Shown: positions 30,132 to 38,652 of the stretch, one piece after another | Numbering within the stretch: the stretch's first letter is position 1 | Layout of the letters: each line of letters starts with the position of its first letter | Virus record (IMG/VR): IMGVR_UViG_3300025141_000072 | Location: 1-64,000 of that record | Length of the DNA stretch: 64,000 nucleotides | Reading direction: 5' to 3' (one strand) | Source of the DNA: a virus | Program-made: the position numbers and the translations under genes | Notes under the pieces: generated by a model | The model's input: only the letters and a program-made list of their open reading frames with translations | The model's database searches: none | Told to the model about the DNA's origin: nothing

Positions 30132-30214
30132 GGTCGTTCCGATCTGCCCTGTGCGGGCGGTTTGCGTGCTACGGGCGGACCGCGCCGTGGGTCCGTATGA
30201 CCCGCGGCGCGTCC
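30132..30214 (-). promoter_or_regulatory. Leader of the 30131 gene with two stem-loops
   Basis: On the minus strand GCCC-GCACA-GGGC (30146-30158) is followed by AGATCGGAAC, with 14 nt between stem and ATG 30131. Further upstream 30177-30193 pairs with 30199-30214 as a long GC stem with one bulge. Confidence 0.55.
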
Positions 30215-30778
30215 GGTTTGTGTGTGTCCGTGCAAGCACGTCTGTAGCGTAGCATATGGTGACATCGTTAGGCAAAGTCGCAACCCCTTGGAATCGTTGG
30301 GGAAATACGATAGTTTGAAATGCAAGCTAGCTTGCTCCCCTCGGATACCCTACTTGACAGACGCTAATCGTGTCCGGACTTGACACCCGCATTTTTGTCC
30401 ATGCGAGGAGTCGCCCCGTTACGTGGACACCGCTAGACGTTTTCGCCGCACCGACGACCGATCCCCCTTGCAAGCTAGCTTGCACGATCCACGGATCGGT
30501 CGACCCGCCGATCGACCTACCGCAGGACGGCTTGCAACTCGAGGGGAGCGCCGCAACCCCTCCTGCCGAAGGGCAAGTTGCGGCGCGCCCCGCCTCCCCT
30601 GCCGCAGGACAGCTTGCGGGGGTGGTGGACTGTCGCTTGCGCTCATTGGGGGGCCAAGCCCCTCCGCGGCGCGCCCCGTGTGCACGGGCTTAGGGTATCC
30701 CGCTGCCTACATGACGGGGGCCCCGCGCGCGCCTGCAGTCGATTCACCGGTCCGTGCGCCCATGCTACAAAAGACGCC
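30215..30778. promoter_or_regulatory. Divergent control region between the two arms
   Basis: No gene. The palindrome GCAAGCTAGCTTGC occurs at 30322-30335 and 30470-30483. GGATACCCTA occurs at 30343-30352 and, inverted, at 30691-30700, and again at 38640-38649 before another gene. ACTTGACA occurs twice at about 30352-30383. CCGCAGGAC(G/A)GCTTGC recurs near 30519 and 30602. The TTGACA hexamers resemble -35 elements, but no matching -10 was found. It probably controls both arms. Confidence 0.6.
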
Positions 30779-31321
30779 ATGACGTCCGAGACCTGCACCG
30801 CTTCCGCTGGCATCACCTGCTTACTCGTGGAGGACGATGCAGCGGTCGCAGGGCTAGTTCGCCGCTTCCTCCTCGACGCGCAGGTCATCATCGCGGGCTC
30901 GCTGTTCGAGGCCGAACGCCAGACTGCCACCTACGACTTCGACCTGATCATCGCCGACTCGAACCTCCCAGACGCCCGGGGCGCCGAGATCATCGAGGCG
31001 CTGCACGGCCAAGCTCCGATACTGGTGCTCACGGCCCACGAGGACGAACGGCTGCTTCGACTGTGCATCCGGGCTGGCGCGGACGACTTCCAGTCGAAGA
31101 GCACCATGCGCCGGCAGAATCTGCGCGAGCGCGTGCTGGTCATGCTCGCACGACGACGACGCGAAGCACAGGCAGCCGCGACGGCCGGACTGGGGTCGCT
31201 GATCGATGCGCGGGGTCCGCCGAACAGCCTCTACGACTCAGAGCGCAAGTTCGCGAAGCAGCTCCTTGAGCTGGAGCGGACAACCCGCTTGTCGGTATCC
31301 CGCTTCCTTGCCGCGGGGTAG
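30779..31321 (+). CDS. Stand-alone response-regulator receiver domain protein
   Basis: 180 residues. Residues ~12-125 form a receiver domain with all key residues: acidic pocket E18/D19/D20, phosphoacceptor D60 (LIIADSNLPD), T85 (LVLTA) and K107 (FQSKS). No output domain follows, only about 55 helical residues. No histidine kinase is in the window, so it may be phosphorylated by a host kinase or act as a decoy. First gene of the right arm. Confidence 0.85.
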   Translation: MTSETCTASAGITCLLVEDDAAVAGLVRRFLLDAQVIIAGSLFEAERQTATYDFDLIIADSNLPDARGAEIIEALHGQAPILVLTAHEDERLLRLCIRAGADDFQSKSTMRRQNLRERVLVMLARRRREAQAAATAGLGSLIDARGPPNSLYDSERKFAKQLLELERTTRLSVSRFLAAG

Positions 31322-31339
31322 CCGCGGTACAACGGAGCG

Positions 31340-31879
31340 GTGACCGAGCTGCTCGAAAAGTTGATCGACGTGCAGATCGCCGGGATCCGCGAGGCGATCG
31401 ACGCTGGGTTCGAGGCGGCCAAGGAGCGGCATTCACGGCAAGAGCACGAGCTGGACACGCTTCGGGAGCGCATCAATGCGCTCCCGGCCGGCCAGGTCTC
31501 GGAGCTGGCTACGAAGCTGGCGACCTACGAAGCGCGGCACACACAGGCGCATGATCGGCTGGAGGAGCTGCGGCGGCTCGTGCTGGGTCCGGATCTCGAA
31601 TCCGGACTGCCTGCGCGGCTAGACGCGCTCGAGGCGCGGGCCCCGGCGCTCGCGCCGTTGACGGAGCACACGCCTCCGCTCGGTGAGCGCGTCGCGTCGA
31701 TGGAGCTCGAAGTCGCGGAGAACTCCAAGACGACGGCCGAGCTGCGTCGGTGGAAACGGCGCGTGCTCATCGCGCTCGGCAGTGGCGGCGGCATCGGCTT
31801 CCTGGGCGGCGGCGGCATGGAGAAGCTCGCCGTCTCGCTGCGGGCCGTGGTCGAGGCGCTGACCGGTGGCGGGGGCTGA
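31340..31879 (+). CDS. Coiled-coil protein with hydrophobic C-terminus
   Basis: 179 residues from GTG 31340 with CGGAG upstream. Long charged helices (residues ~1-125), then RRWKRRVLIALGSGGGIGFLGGGG, a probable membrane-associated Gly-rich stretch after a basic cluster, and a short helix. It may anchor at the membrane; holin or spanin-like roles are possible but unproven. Confidence 0.65.
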   Translation: MTELLEKLIDVQIAGIREAIDAGFEAAKERHSRQEHELDTLRERINALPAGQVSELATKLATYEARHTQAHDRLEELRRLVLGPDLESGLPARLDALEARAPALAPLTEHTPPLGERVASMELEVAENSKTTAELRRWKRRVLIALGSGGGIGFLGGGGMEKLAVSLRAVVEALTGGGG

Positions 31880-31893
31880 GGCGGGACGGGGCG

Positions 31894-32133
31894 ATGGTCC
31901 CGGTCCGGGTGTTGCGGTTCAACGGGCGCCGGCGCGGCGGCGACTTGTACCTGCTCGCCGAATTCTGGCGAGAACGCATGCGCCCGCCAGGTGTCGCCGA
32001 CGCCGTGACGGCGCTACAGATGACGTGGCCGGCCTACCAGCAGGAGCGGTCCGTGATGCTCGCCTACATCGAGACACTGCTCGAGGATCTCGGCGACTAT
32101 CTCCAGAACCAGGTGGTTCTGGTGCCGGTGTAG
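31894..32133 (+). CDS. Small hypothetical protein
   Basis: 79 residues from ATG 31894. LYLLAEFWRERMRPPGV, then AYIETLLEDLGDYLQNQ. Helical, no motif. Lies between two membrane-related genes. Function unknown. Confidence 0.6.
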   Translation: MVPVRVLRFNGRRRGGDLYLLAEFWRERMRPPGVADAVTALQMTWPAYQQERSVMLAYIETLLEDLGDYLQNQVVLVPV

Positions 32134-32151
32134 TCGGAGGTACAGTGGCGC

Positions 32152-32412
32152 ATGCCGATCGTGGACGCCCAGCTCGCGCAAGCTGACCGGAACTACCGAC
32201 GGCGGTCGTCCGAGGTCGTAGGTATTCTCAGTGGGTTCATGTGGGCCGGGCTCGGCGCCACGCTGGGTGACTTGCTCGGGGCCCCCGGAGGGCTCGACGG
32301 CATGGCCTTTGGTCTCGGCGCTGGCGCGGCGTTCGCTTTCGGCTTCGGTCTGTTCCGGCTCCATCGAGCTGAGGTCCGCGTCCGCAAAGCCATGTGGGCT
32401 CGCCGCGAGTAG
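32152..32412 (+). CDS. Small membrane protein
   Basis: 86 residues. Two hydrophobic segments (VVGILSGFMWAGLGATLGDLL and GMAFGLGAGAAFAFGFGLF) with basic ends predict a two-helix membrane protein. Holin is a possibility by topology only. Function unknown. Confidence 0.65.
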   Translation: MPIVDAQLAQADRNYRRRSSEVVGILSGFMWAGLGATLGDLLGAPGGLDGMAFGLGAGAAFAFGFGLFRLHRAEVRVRKAMWARRE

Positions 32413-32514
32413 CCACGAGATGCCGCGGCGATTTTGGCGGCGCCTCGCGCGCGCGTGACTGTCCGTACAGAAATTAGCTAGTCTGCCACACAGTTGTGTG
32501 GTACCACACAAGAG

Positions 32515-32823
32515 ATGGACGACGAGACCACGACCACGCGTCGCGACTTCCTCCGACGGGCGACCGGCGCCTGCCTGGCCGTTGCGGCCGTTGGCGCTGG
32601 CGCACTGCCGACCGTGACGCCACCCGGAGCGGCGATCCGGAACATCGTCGTCCGGTTCAACGGCCGTGAGGTCGGATACGCGGCAGCATGGACGATCTGC
32701 ACACCGTCGCCGCTCGAGCACGTCGAGCTCGATGCTGGCGTGATCGCGGACCTGGCCCCGACCTCCTACGACGTCTCATTCACTGCAAGCGGCCGCCCGC
32801 GAAAGGACAAGAACGATGGGTAA
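32515..32823 (+). CDS. Small protein with a Tat signal
   Basis: 102 residues from ATG 32515. TTTTRRDFLRRATG followed by a hydrophobic CLAVAAVGAGALP is a textbook twin-arginine signal, so export through the host Tat pathway of a folded protein is expected. The mature part (NIVVRFNGREVGYAA, EHVELDAGVIADL) has no recognised fold. Stop overlaps the next start. Confidence 0.7.
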   Translation: MDDETTTTRRDFLRRATGACLAVAAVGAGALPTVTPPGAAIRNIVVRFNGREVGYAAAWTICTPSPLEHVELDAGVIADLAPTSYDVSFTASGRPRKDKNDG

Positions 32824-33085
32824 GAAGCGAACGCCAACGGATGCCGCCAAGGCCAAGCACGCGCGGAGGAAGCTGCGGCTGGACGCGGCGGCCGCGCCGC
32901 GGAAGAGGGCCGAGGGCCAGCAGCAGCGGCGGGACGCGCGACGTGCGCAGCTCGAACGCGCGATCGGCAAGTGGGAGCACCGCATCGAGGGGCTGGGCGC
33001 TTGCATCGGCGACGCGAAGCGCGAGATCGCGACGATCGACCGGAACGCCAAGGTGGCCGCGACGCTCGCGGCGGCCGCGGAGTGA
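32816..33085 (+). CDS. Basic coiled-coil hypothetical protein
   Basis: 89 residues, Lys/Arg/Ala-rich helices throughout. ATG 32816 overlaps the upstream stop by 8 nt. Possibly DNA-binding. Function unknown. Confidence 0.6.
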   Translation: MGKKRTPTDAAKAKHARRKLRLDAAAAPRKRAEGQQQRRDARRAQLERAIGKWEHRIEGLGACIGDAKREIATIDRNAKVAATLAAAAE

Positions 33086-33088
33086 CGA

Positions 33089-33286
33089 ATGCCACGTGAC
33101 GACTTCGCAGAGCGGCAGGCGCAGCGCGCAGCCATCGAGCGCTGGCGGGCGACCTTCAAGCGCGCGGGCTTCGGCGACCACGCCATCGACTTCAGCTGGG
33201 TTCGTGCGCACGTGATCAATGCGATGGGCGCAGCGGTCGAGGCCGAGTTGTATCGTGACGCGCTGGAGCGGCAGAGTGATGGGTAG
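33089..33286 (+). CDS. Small hypothetical protein
   Basis: 65 residues, helical (FAERQAQRAAIERWRATFKRAG, VINAMGAAVEAELYRDAL). Overlaps the next gene start by 8 nt. Function unknown. Confidence 0.6.
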   Translation: MPRDDFAERQAQRAAIERWRATFKRAGFGDHAIDFSWVRAHVINAMGAAVEAELYRDALERQSDG

Positions 33287-34175
33287 AGCTGGCATGAGCG
33301 ACGACGCGCTGGTCAGCTACGACAAGCTGCAGGCCATGTTGCGCCGCGACGACCTGTTGGGCGCGTCGCTCCGGGCGTCGCTCGAGCGGACCGAGGCGCT
33401 GCTCGCCGACCGATTCTTGCCGCCGCGTAGCGGCTTCACCGTTCGACTGAAAGGGACACGCATGCTGAAACCACAACACCTACGACACCTCCTCCGTTCG
33501 TCGCGGAAGCCGAAGCGCTCGGAGGAGCGCGGGCTCGACCTCCCGGACGCGGCCTGGCAGCTGCTCGACGACGGGGCCGAGCTCATGCTCCACGAGAATC
33601 ACGGCGCGTTCGTGATCGCCGACGGTGCGCTCGCGTGGCCGACCGAAGGCAAGCCGGCCGCGTACCTCGTCGACCGCGTCGTCGCGGAGTACGAAGCCAA
33701 GCGCGCCGCTGGTGGCAGCGCCGAGGTCGAGTGGTCCGGGGAGTGGCCGGTGGAGCCCGGCTTCTACTGGTTCTTCGGGCGCCGCGCGGAGGACCGCCTC
33801 TCGGAGCCTCCGGGCCTGCACGCTGCTCAGGCACAGATCATGGTGGAGTCGTTCCTCACGGCCGACGGCGAGCGCAAGTCGCGGGAGTTCCTGCTGGTGA
33901 CGAGCGACGGGCGCCCGGTCGTCCGCGGCCAAGGCTTCACGCACGGTATGTGGGCGCCGATTCAGGCGCCGGACGAGGACGAGCTCCCGATCGACATGCT
34001 CGCGTCGATGCCACCGCCGGACCCGCAGCAGGGCGGCGCGGTCGTGCACTGCGTCCGCGCCGGCCAGTCGCTCTGCGGCGCGCAGATCGGTCCGGGCGCG
34101 ACCGTCGCCCGCGTCACCCAGCTCGCGCTGATCTCGTGCCCGACGTGCCGGGCGCAGGCGGAGCGCGTCGGATGA
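33279..34175 (+). CDS. Hypothetical protein with C-terminal CxxC
   Basis: 298 residues from ATG 33279 (MSDDAL at 33294 is an alternative). Basic helical N-terminal third, a central alpha/beta part (EPGFYWFFGRRAEDR, REFLLVTSDGRPVV) and a C-terminal CVRAGQSLCGAQ...ISCPTC zinc-like cluster. No family recognised. Confidence 0.65.
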   Translation: MGRAGMSDDALVSYDKLQAMLRRDDLLGASLRASLERTEALLADRFLPPRSGFTVRLKGTRMLKPQHLRHLLRSSRKPKRSEERGLDLPDAAWQLLDDGAELMLHENHGAFVIADGALAWPTEGKPAAYLVDRVVAEYEAKRAAGGSAEVEWSGEWPVEPGFYWFFGRRAEDRLSEPPGLHAAQAQIMVESFLTADGERKSREFLLVTSDGRPVVRGQGFTHGMWAPIQAPDEDELPIDMLASMPPPDPQQGGAVVHCVRAGQSLCGAQIGPGATVARVTQLALISCPTCRAQAERVG

Positions 34176-34387
34176 CGAGCGCCGAGCGCCGGAACGCCGA
34201 GCGCGTACCGCGTCCGAGTCCCGGGCGCTTCATCCTGATGCGGCAGGATACGGACGTCGACACCTGGCGGTGGATGCTCGTGTTCCGTGGCTACACGTAC
34301 ATGGCGTCGTCGTTCCTTCAGCTCGTGTGGATGTTCATCCGTTACGGCTGGGAGCGCGACGGCGCGCAGGGGAGGGCGGCACGATGA
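34172..34387 (+). CDS. Small hypothetical protein with hydrophobic segment
   Basis: 71 residues from ATG 34172 (ATGA overlap). RGYTYMASSFLQLVWMFIRYGWE could be membrane-associated. Its stop overlaps the next start (ATGA). Function unknown. Confidence 0.58.
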   Translation: MTSAERRNAERVPRPSPGRFILMRQDTDVDTWRWMLVFRGYTYMASSFLQLVWMFIRYGWERDGAQGRAAR

Positions 34388-35238
34388 ACGTGGTGGAGAT
34401 GGTGAAGGCGCGACTCGCCGGCGTCCGCGCCGACGGGCTCGTGAACACGGAACTGGAGTGCGGCTGCGGCCTCGACGACTTCTACCCGTGCGGCACGATC
34501 GGCATGGCGTGCAGAGCTGCGCTCTGTGACGACGACGGCGACGGCATGTTCTACGCGATCGGGACCGAGGACGCGGAGCGCGTCCGGCGGCGCCGCACCG
34601 AGGCCGCGTACCGGGCGTCCCGCGCCGAGGCGCTCGCGGAGACGTTCCGCGTCGGCGATCTGACCGAGCTTCGAGACGCCGACCACTTCGCGAGCGCGGT
34701 GCACCCGTTCATCGGGACGTGTCCCGGCTGCGAGGGGATCCGGCACCGGCATCCAGCGGGACCGTGTCCCGACTGCGACTCGGTCGAGCCCATAGAGCCG
34801 CTGCTGCACACGCCGCCCGCGTTCGACTGGCAGGGCGCGTCTGCGCCCGACCTCATCGACTTCGGCGAGGGTCACGTCGTCTCGCTGCGCCGGTGCGACT
34901 GCGTGACGCGCGGCGAGCGGTGCATGGCGCGGACGATACCCAACGAGTTTCGGTGCGTCGTGCACCAGCCGATCATCACGGTCGAAGACGCGCTGCGCGG
35001 TCTCGAGCCCGTAGCGTGGGACAGGCTCGGCTTCGTCGCGATCGGCGATCGGCTGTCGATGTGGACGGGCGAGACGCGGACGGTGCTGCTTACGGGCGTC
35101 GACGCCGAGACGCTGCCGTTCGACGGACCGCAGCCGGAGGGCGCCGAGGCGTACCTAGTTCCGGAAGGCGACCTGCATACGGCGGAGCGCGCCGAGTTAC
35201 TCAACGGCGTTACGGCCGTCGCATTCGTGAAGGAGTGA
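34384..35238 (+). CDS. Cysteine-rich hypothetical protein
   Basis: 284 residues. N-terminal MVKARLAGVRADGLVN..ECGCGLDDFYPCG resembles a small conserved phage module, followed by CPGCEGI..GPCPDCDS and CDCVTRGERC zinc-like clusters. The C-terminal quarter has no motif. ATG 34384 overlaps the upstream stop. Confidence 0.65.
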   Translation: MNVVEMVKARLAGVRADGLVNTELECGCGLDDFYPCGTIGMACRAALCDDDGDGMFYAIGTEDAERVRRRRTEAAYRASRAEALAETFRVGDLTELRDADHFASAVHPFIGTCPGCEGIRHRHPAGPCPDCDSVEPIEPLLHTPPAFDWQGASAPDLIDFGEGHVVSLRRCDCVTRGERCMARTIPNEFRCVVHQPIITVEDALRGLEPVAWDRLGFVAIGDRLSMWTGETRTVLLTGVDAETLPFDGPQPEGAEAYLVPEGDLHTAERAELLNGVTAVAFVKE

Positions 35239-35240
35239 GC

Positions 35241-36440
35241 ATGGACATCTTGAACGCACGAGCCGCGATCCAATCCGTCGACGCTGAGGGCACGATGCAC
35301 GTGCTCGTCGAGGTCGAGTGGCCCGAGCGCATGCGCCGGGCGGCCCGCAACTCGCCAGGTGGGCTGCCGGCGATCAGCACGGCGCTCGTCGGCGAGGGCA
35401 AGAGCACGATTCGCGGGAGCACGGCTAAGTCGCTGTACGAGTCGGCGTCGGAGCGCGACAAGCGCGAGCGTGCGGAACGGAAGCAAGTGAGGCAGGCCAA
35501 GCGCCGAGCAAACAAGGCGCTGCGAACCGCGAGACGCAGCAACACCGCGCTGCCGATCGACATCATCGTGTCCGCGCTCGGCGACCTGCCGCCGGACCCC
35601 GTCATCTTGCTGCGCTCCGACAAGCCATACCCGGCCGAGATGTTCCGGGCGCTGTGCAAGGTGCTCTGCACCCGTTTCGGTGACGGCACGCAGGTCGTCA
35701 TGCTCAAGAGCGCCGACACTCTCGACGTCGCGAGCCTGGCCGAGCTGGAGCAGCTGGCGGCCGAGATGAATCAGCGCTTCGGTGAGGTGCGCAACGAGAG
35801 CTGGGTCGCCCGCGCCCGCTTCGCGATCAGTGAGCTCGTCGCCCTCGCGGCGTTCGAAGGGCAGACGCGAGAGCTGGGTGAGGAGGAGCGGCAGCGGCAC
35901 CGTCTCGGCATCGAGTCCGGGCCGGTCACGCACCTGCGGCAGCGCACGTTGGTCGACCGCACCGAGACTGAGATCAGCTTCCGCATCCGCGACGGCTTGC
36001 TGCCCCGCCTCAAGCTGGCCGAAGCCGAGCCGTGGACCAGCGAAGTGATCACGCACGGCGCCGACGACGACGACGACGGGCTCGGGCACATCCCCGAGTC
36101 CCGGCGTGCCGCGTTCCGGCCGAAGGTCCGCGAGCGGCCGCCCATACAGACCCCCATGCAGCGGACGTTCCACGTCGAGGACCTGTTCGGTACGCCGGGA
36201 GGTCCGGTGGCGATGGTCCGTCCCGGTCTTGACGTCCCGGAGCCTGGCGACCTCGTGTGGTTGGTCGACCAGCGGCAGCGCGGTGGTGGTCCCGGCAGCC
36301 TGCGGCCGTGGAAGGGCGCCAAGCTCGTCAAGGTGCTCGCCGTGCACCGTGTCGGCGGCAACGTCGAGGCCGCGAAGCGTGAGCTTCACGACAACTACGG
36401 CCTGCGCTTCGAGGTCGTGCCCGAGACGGTGCAGCCATGA
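35241..36440 (+). CDS. Hypothetical protein
   Basis: 399 residues from ATG 35241 with AAGGAGTGAGC upstream. A basic coiled stretch at ~70-110 precedes an alpha/beta region (LPIDIIVSALGDLPPDPVILLRS, GDGTQVVMLKSAD). A C-terminal part has a compact GDLVWLVDQRQRG beta domain. No catalytic motif recognised. It is the longest gene of the pre-terminase block. Confidence 0.65.
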   Translation: MDILNARAAIQSVDAEGTMHVLVEVEWPERMRRAARNSPGGLPAISTALVGEGKSTIRGSTAKSLYESASERDKRERAERKQVRQAKRRANKALRTARRSNTALPIDIIVSALGDLPPDPVILLRSDKPYPAEMFRALCKVLCTRFGDGTQVVMLKSADTLDVASLAELEQLAAEMNQRFGEVRNESWVARARFAISELVALAAFEGQTRELGEEERQRHRLGIESGPVTHLRQRTLVDRTETEISFRIRDGLLPRLKLAEAEPWTSEVITHGADDDDDGLGHIPESRRAAFRPKVRERPPIQTPMQRTFHVEDLFGTPGGPVAMVRPGLDVPEPGDLVWLVDQRQRGGGPGSLRPWKGAKLVKVLAVHRVGGNVEAAKRELHDNYGLRFEVVPETVQP

Positions 36441-36973
36441 GCAACGTGTGGAGCGTCATGGTCACGTGCGCTGGTCTCGACGAAGGCGGCAAGCTGTTCG
36501 CCGAGGCGATGCCGAACCGCTGCACCGAGTACGCGCACCGCGACTACGATGGTCCGCTGCGCGAGGTCAGTGGCGACGGTGGCGGCCAGCAGGGCTGGCA
36601 CCTGGACGTCTGGCTCGGGAGCTACAAGGTCGTCGACATCGATGAGCTGGAGACGATGCTGCGCGAGTGGACTCGGGTGTGGAAGTACAAGGCACTGGAG
36701 CCTGGCGAGCAGCGCTTCTTCGACGCGGACCTCGTCTCGTGCTTCATCTGCTACGAGGAAGACGGCGGGAGTCATGCACGTCCGGTCCAAGTCTGGCCGC
36801 CAGCTCCGACCGGCGCGCCGTGCCCGCACTGTCGTCGTGTCGACCCAGAGCCGCAGCCGCGCACGCTCACTGCGCAGGAGGCGTGCAGCGGATGCAACGG
36901 ACGGGCGACCACACACGAGCCGTGTCATGCGTGCGGTGCGCATGTCGCTCCGTTGGAGGTGCACGATGACTGA
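36437..36973 (+). CDS. Hypothetical protein with C-terminal zinc clusters
   Basis: 178 residues. Alpha/beta N-terminal domain (WHLDVWLGSYKVVDIDELETML), then CPHC, CSGCNGRATTHEPCHACG, a DnaJ-like zinc arrangement. ATG 36437 overlaps the upstream stop. Zinc ribbons recur through both arms. Confidence 0.65.
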   Translation: MSNVWSVMVTCAGLDEGGKLFAEAMPNRCTEYAHRDYDGPLREVSGDGGGQQGWHLDVWLGSYKVVDIDELETMLREWTRVWKYKALEPGEQRFFDADLVSCFICYEEDGGSHARPVQVWPPAPTGAPCPHCRRVDPEPQPRTLTAQEACSGCNGRATTHEPCHACGAHVAPLEVHDD

Positions 36974-37685
36974 CGAGACGCGCTCGAACATCGCTACTGC
37001 GCAGCAACGTGCTGCGATGCGCCGCAAGTTGTCGCCGTCGGAGCGCGCCGGCTTCGACAGGCTCCGGCCTACGTTCGCCGTCCGGGCGCGCGAGCGCAGC
37101 TTCGTAGCGCGCATCGCGGATGCGATCGCCGACGGCCGCTGCCGGGAAGGGCCGCGCGTCGTGTTGCGGTGGGATAACGGCCGCGTCTCGCTGGCCGAGC
37201 ACGACCCGTCGCAGACGGCATTCAGCTACCCGCACACGCTCGAGTGGGCCGAGAAGAACGCCCGACTGCTGATGCCCGGCGACAAGCTCAAGTACGAGCT
37301 GCCCGACGACGACTGCGTGCCGGACGACATCGCTGTCGCCGCTGGCGGTGCGCTCGGCGCGCTGCATCGGCCGCAGCGTGCGGTCGAGCGCGACGGCGCG
37401 ATCGGCCGCTTCTGGCGTCACGCACGCAAGATGTCCCAGTACGGGTCGCCGGCCACGTCGCTGTTCCGGCAGGAATTCCCCGGCACCGACCTCGACATTC
37501 ACGGCGTCCCGCCGCCGCCGGAGCCGTACGATGACGAACGGACCTTGCGTGGCGGCCGTGGTCGCAAGCCGCCGCTGTCGCCGTACCTGACCGATCGCGT
37601 CGGCGACGTGCTCCGGGATGAGCAACGGCGCCGGCACGCGCGCGCGCACGCGCTCGCACTCTCACACTCAACAAGGAGGACATGA
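36966..37685 (+). CDS. Hypothetical protein
   Basis: 239 residues from ATG 36966, overlapping the upstream end by 8 nt. Helical N-terminus with KLSPSERAGFDRLRP, then a short beta region (RVVLRWDNGRVSLAEHD). Its end carries the AGGAGG of the next gene. No family recognised. Confidence 0.62.
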   Translation: MTDETRSNIATAQQRAAMRRKLSPSERAGFDRLRPTFAVRARERSFVARIADAIADGRCREGPRVVLRWDNGRVSLAEHDPSQTAFSYPHTLEWAEKNARLLMPGDKLKYELPDDDCVPDDIAVAAGGALGALHRPQRAVERDGAIGRFWRHARKMSQYGSPATSLFRQEFPGTDLDIHGVPPPPEPYDDERTLRGGRGRKPPLSPYLTDRVGDVLRDEQRRRHARAHALALSHSTRRT

Positions 37686-38278
37686 TGACCGACAACGACA
37701 AGACCGCAGCCGGGACCCTGCAGCCGCCGCGCACGCCGGTGCTCGACAACAAGGGCGTGGCTCGCGCGCGCTATCCGGGGTGGACCGAGTTCCGGCTGGT
37801 CGACCTCGCCGCCGCGCCTGGCATGGTCGGCTACCCGGCGCCTGGGACCGTCGACGGCGATTCGTGGACCATCCTCGACGTGTTCGAGTCGGCCGAGGTC
37901 GTGCTGCTGGGCAAAACCCGCGATGACTACGTCGCCGGCGTCTGCGCCGAGCGCGACAAGGCCATCGCCGAGGCCCACGACGCACGGTCGTCGATGCGGG
38001 AGCAGGAGCGCCAGACGTCCCGTTTCCAGACCGACCTGGCCGTGGCCGAGGACCGGTTGTCCGTCGCGGAGGCCGAGCGCCGGGCGCTGGTCAAGGAGCG
38101 GGCGCGGGACAAGGACCTGCTTTGTCTCTTCGAGGCCGATTTCGCGACGCTCCGCAAGGAGCTGGGCGACGAGCGTCTCCGCGAGGTCGTCGGGCGCGCC
38201 GAGCCGCCGAAGCTCGAGCGCGAGGACGGCGAGCGTTATTCGCGTACGGACCCGTGCGACGCGGCGGACCTGCTGTGA
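37682..38278 (+). CDS. Hypothetical protein with C-terminal coiled coil
   Basis: 198 residues from ATG 37682 or 37685 with AGGAGG upstream. Residues ~25-80 form a small beta domain (YPGWTEFRLVDLAAAPG, SAEVVLLGKTRDDYVAGV), followed by a long coiled coil. GTGA overlap with the next gene. Function unknown. Confidence 0.65.
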   Translation: MMTDNDKTAAGTLQPPRTPVLDNKGVARARYPGWTEFRLVDLAAAPGMVGYPAPGTVDGDSWTILDVFESAEVVLLGKTRDDYVAGVCAERDKAIAEAHDARSSMREQERQTSRFQTDLAVAEDRLSVAEAERRALVKERARDKDLLCLFEADFATLRKELGDERLREVVGRAEPPKLEREDGERYSRTDPCDAADLL

Positions 38279-38514
38279 GTCGCGAGACGCCGTCGCTGCC
38301 TGCGCCTGCGCCCTACACGGACGCCGAGCTGGAGGCGCACCAGCGCGAGGTGGAGCAGTGCGTCCGGGAGGTTCGTCGGATGCCGCGTCGCCGGCGTCGA
38401 GTGTCCGGCGACGCGCCGTGGTGGGCCAAGCTGCTGGCCGTGTTCTTCGGCCTGTCGGTCGGGGCGGCGATAGCCGATGCGATACACGGACCGCCCGTGG
38501 ACCCGTGGAGCTGA
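38275..38514 (+). CDS. Single-transmembrane protein
   Basis: 79 residues from GTG 38275 (GTGA overlap). A polar helix and a basic MPRRRRRVSG stretch precede a transmembrane helix (WAKLLAVFFGLSVGAAIADAI) near the C-terminus, so a cytoplasmic N-terminus is likely. Function unknown. Confidence 0.62.
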   Translation: MSRETPSLPAPAPYTDAELEAHQREVEQCVREVRRMPRRRRRVSGDAPWWAKLLAVFFGLSVGAAIADAIHGPPVDPWS

Positions 38515-38652
38515 ACGCCGCTGGATACCGGCCGCAAGGGGCGCTGAGCGCTCTGTGGTGCCGCTGGCGTGGTCCTGGTACCCTACCAGGGCCCGGACTG
38601 TTACGCGTAAAGGTGGGCGCGCTCCCCGCCGAGCCGAAGGGATACCCTAGTC
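38515..38652 (+). promoter_or_regulatory. Intergenic region with hairpin and palindrome
   Basis: CCTGGTA 38574-38580 pairs with TACCAGG 38584-38590. TTACGCGTAA at 38601-38610 is a palindrome. GGATACCCTA at 38640-38649, shared with the central control region, ends four nt before the GTG start at 38653. A transcription start close to the GTG would give a nearly leaderless message. This may be the late-gene promoter region. Confidence 0.5.

Noticed and set aside
30354-30410. Two TTGACA hexamers as classic promoters
   Set aside because: No acceptable -10 hexamer lies 16-18 nt downstream of either one, so only the repeat itself is reported.
34872-36389. 505-codon minus frame in the right arm
   Set aside because: Opposite a chained plus gene with a good Shine-Dalgarno; composition is typical of an antisense GC frame.
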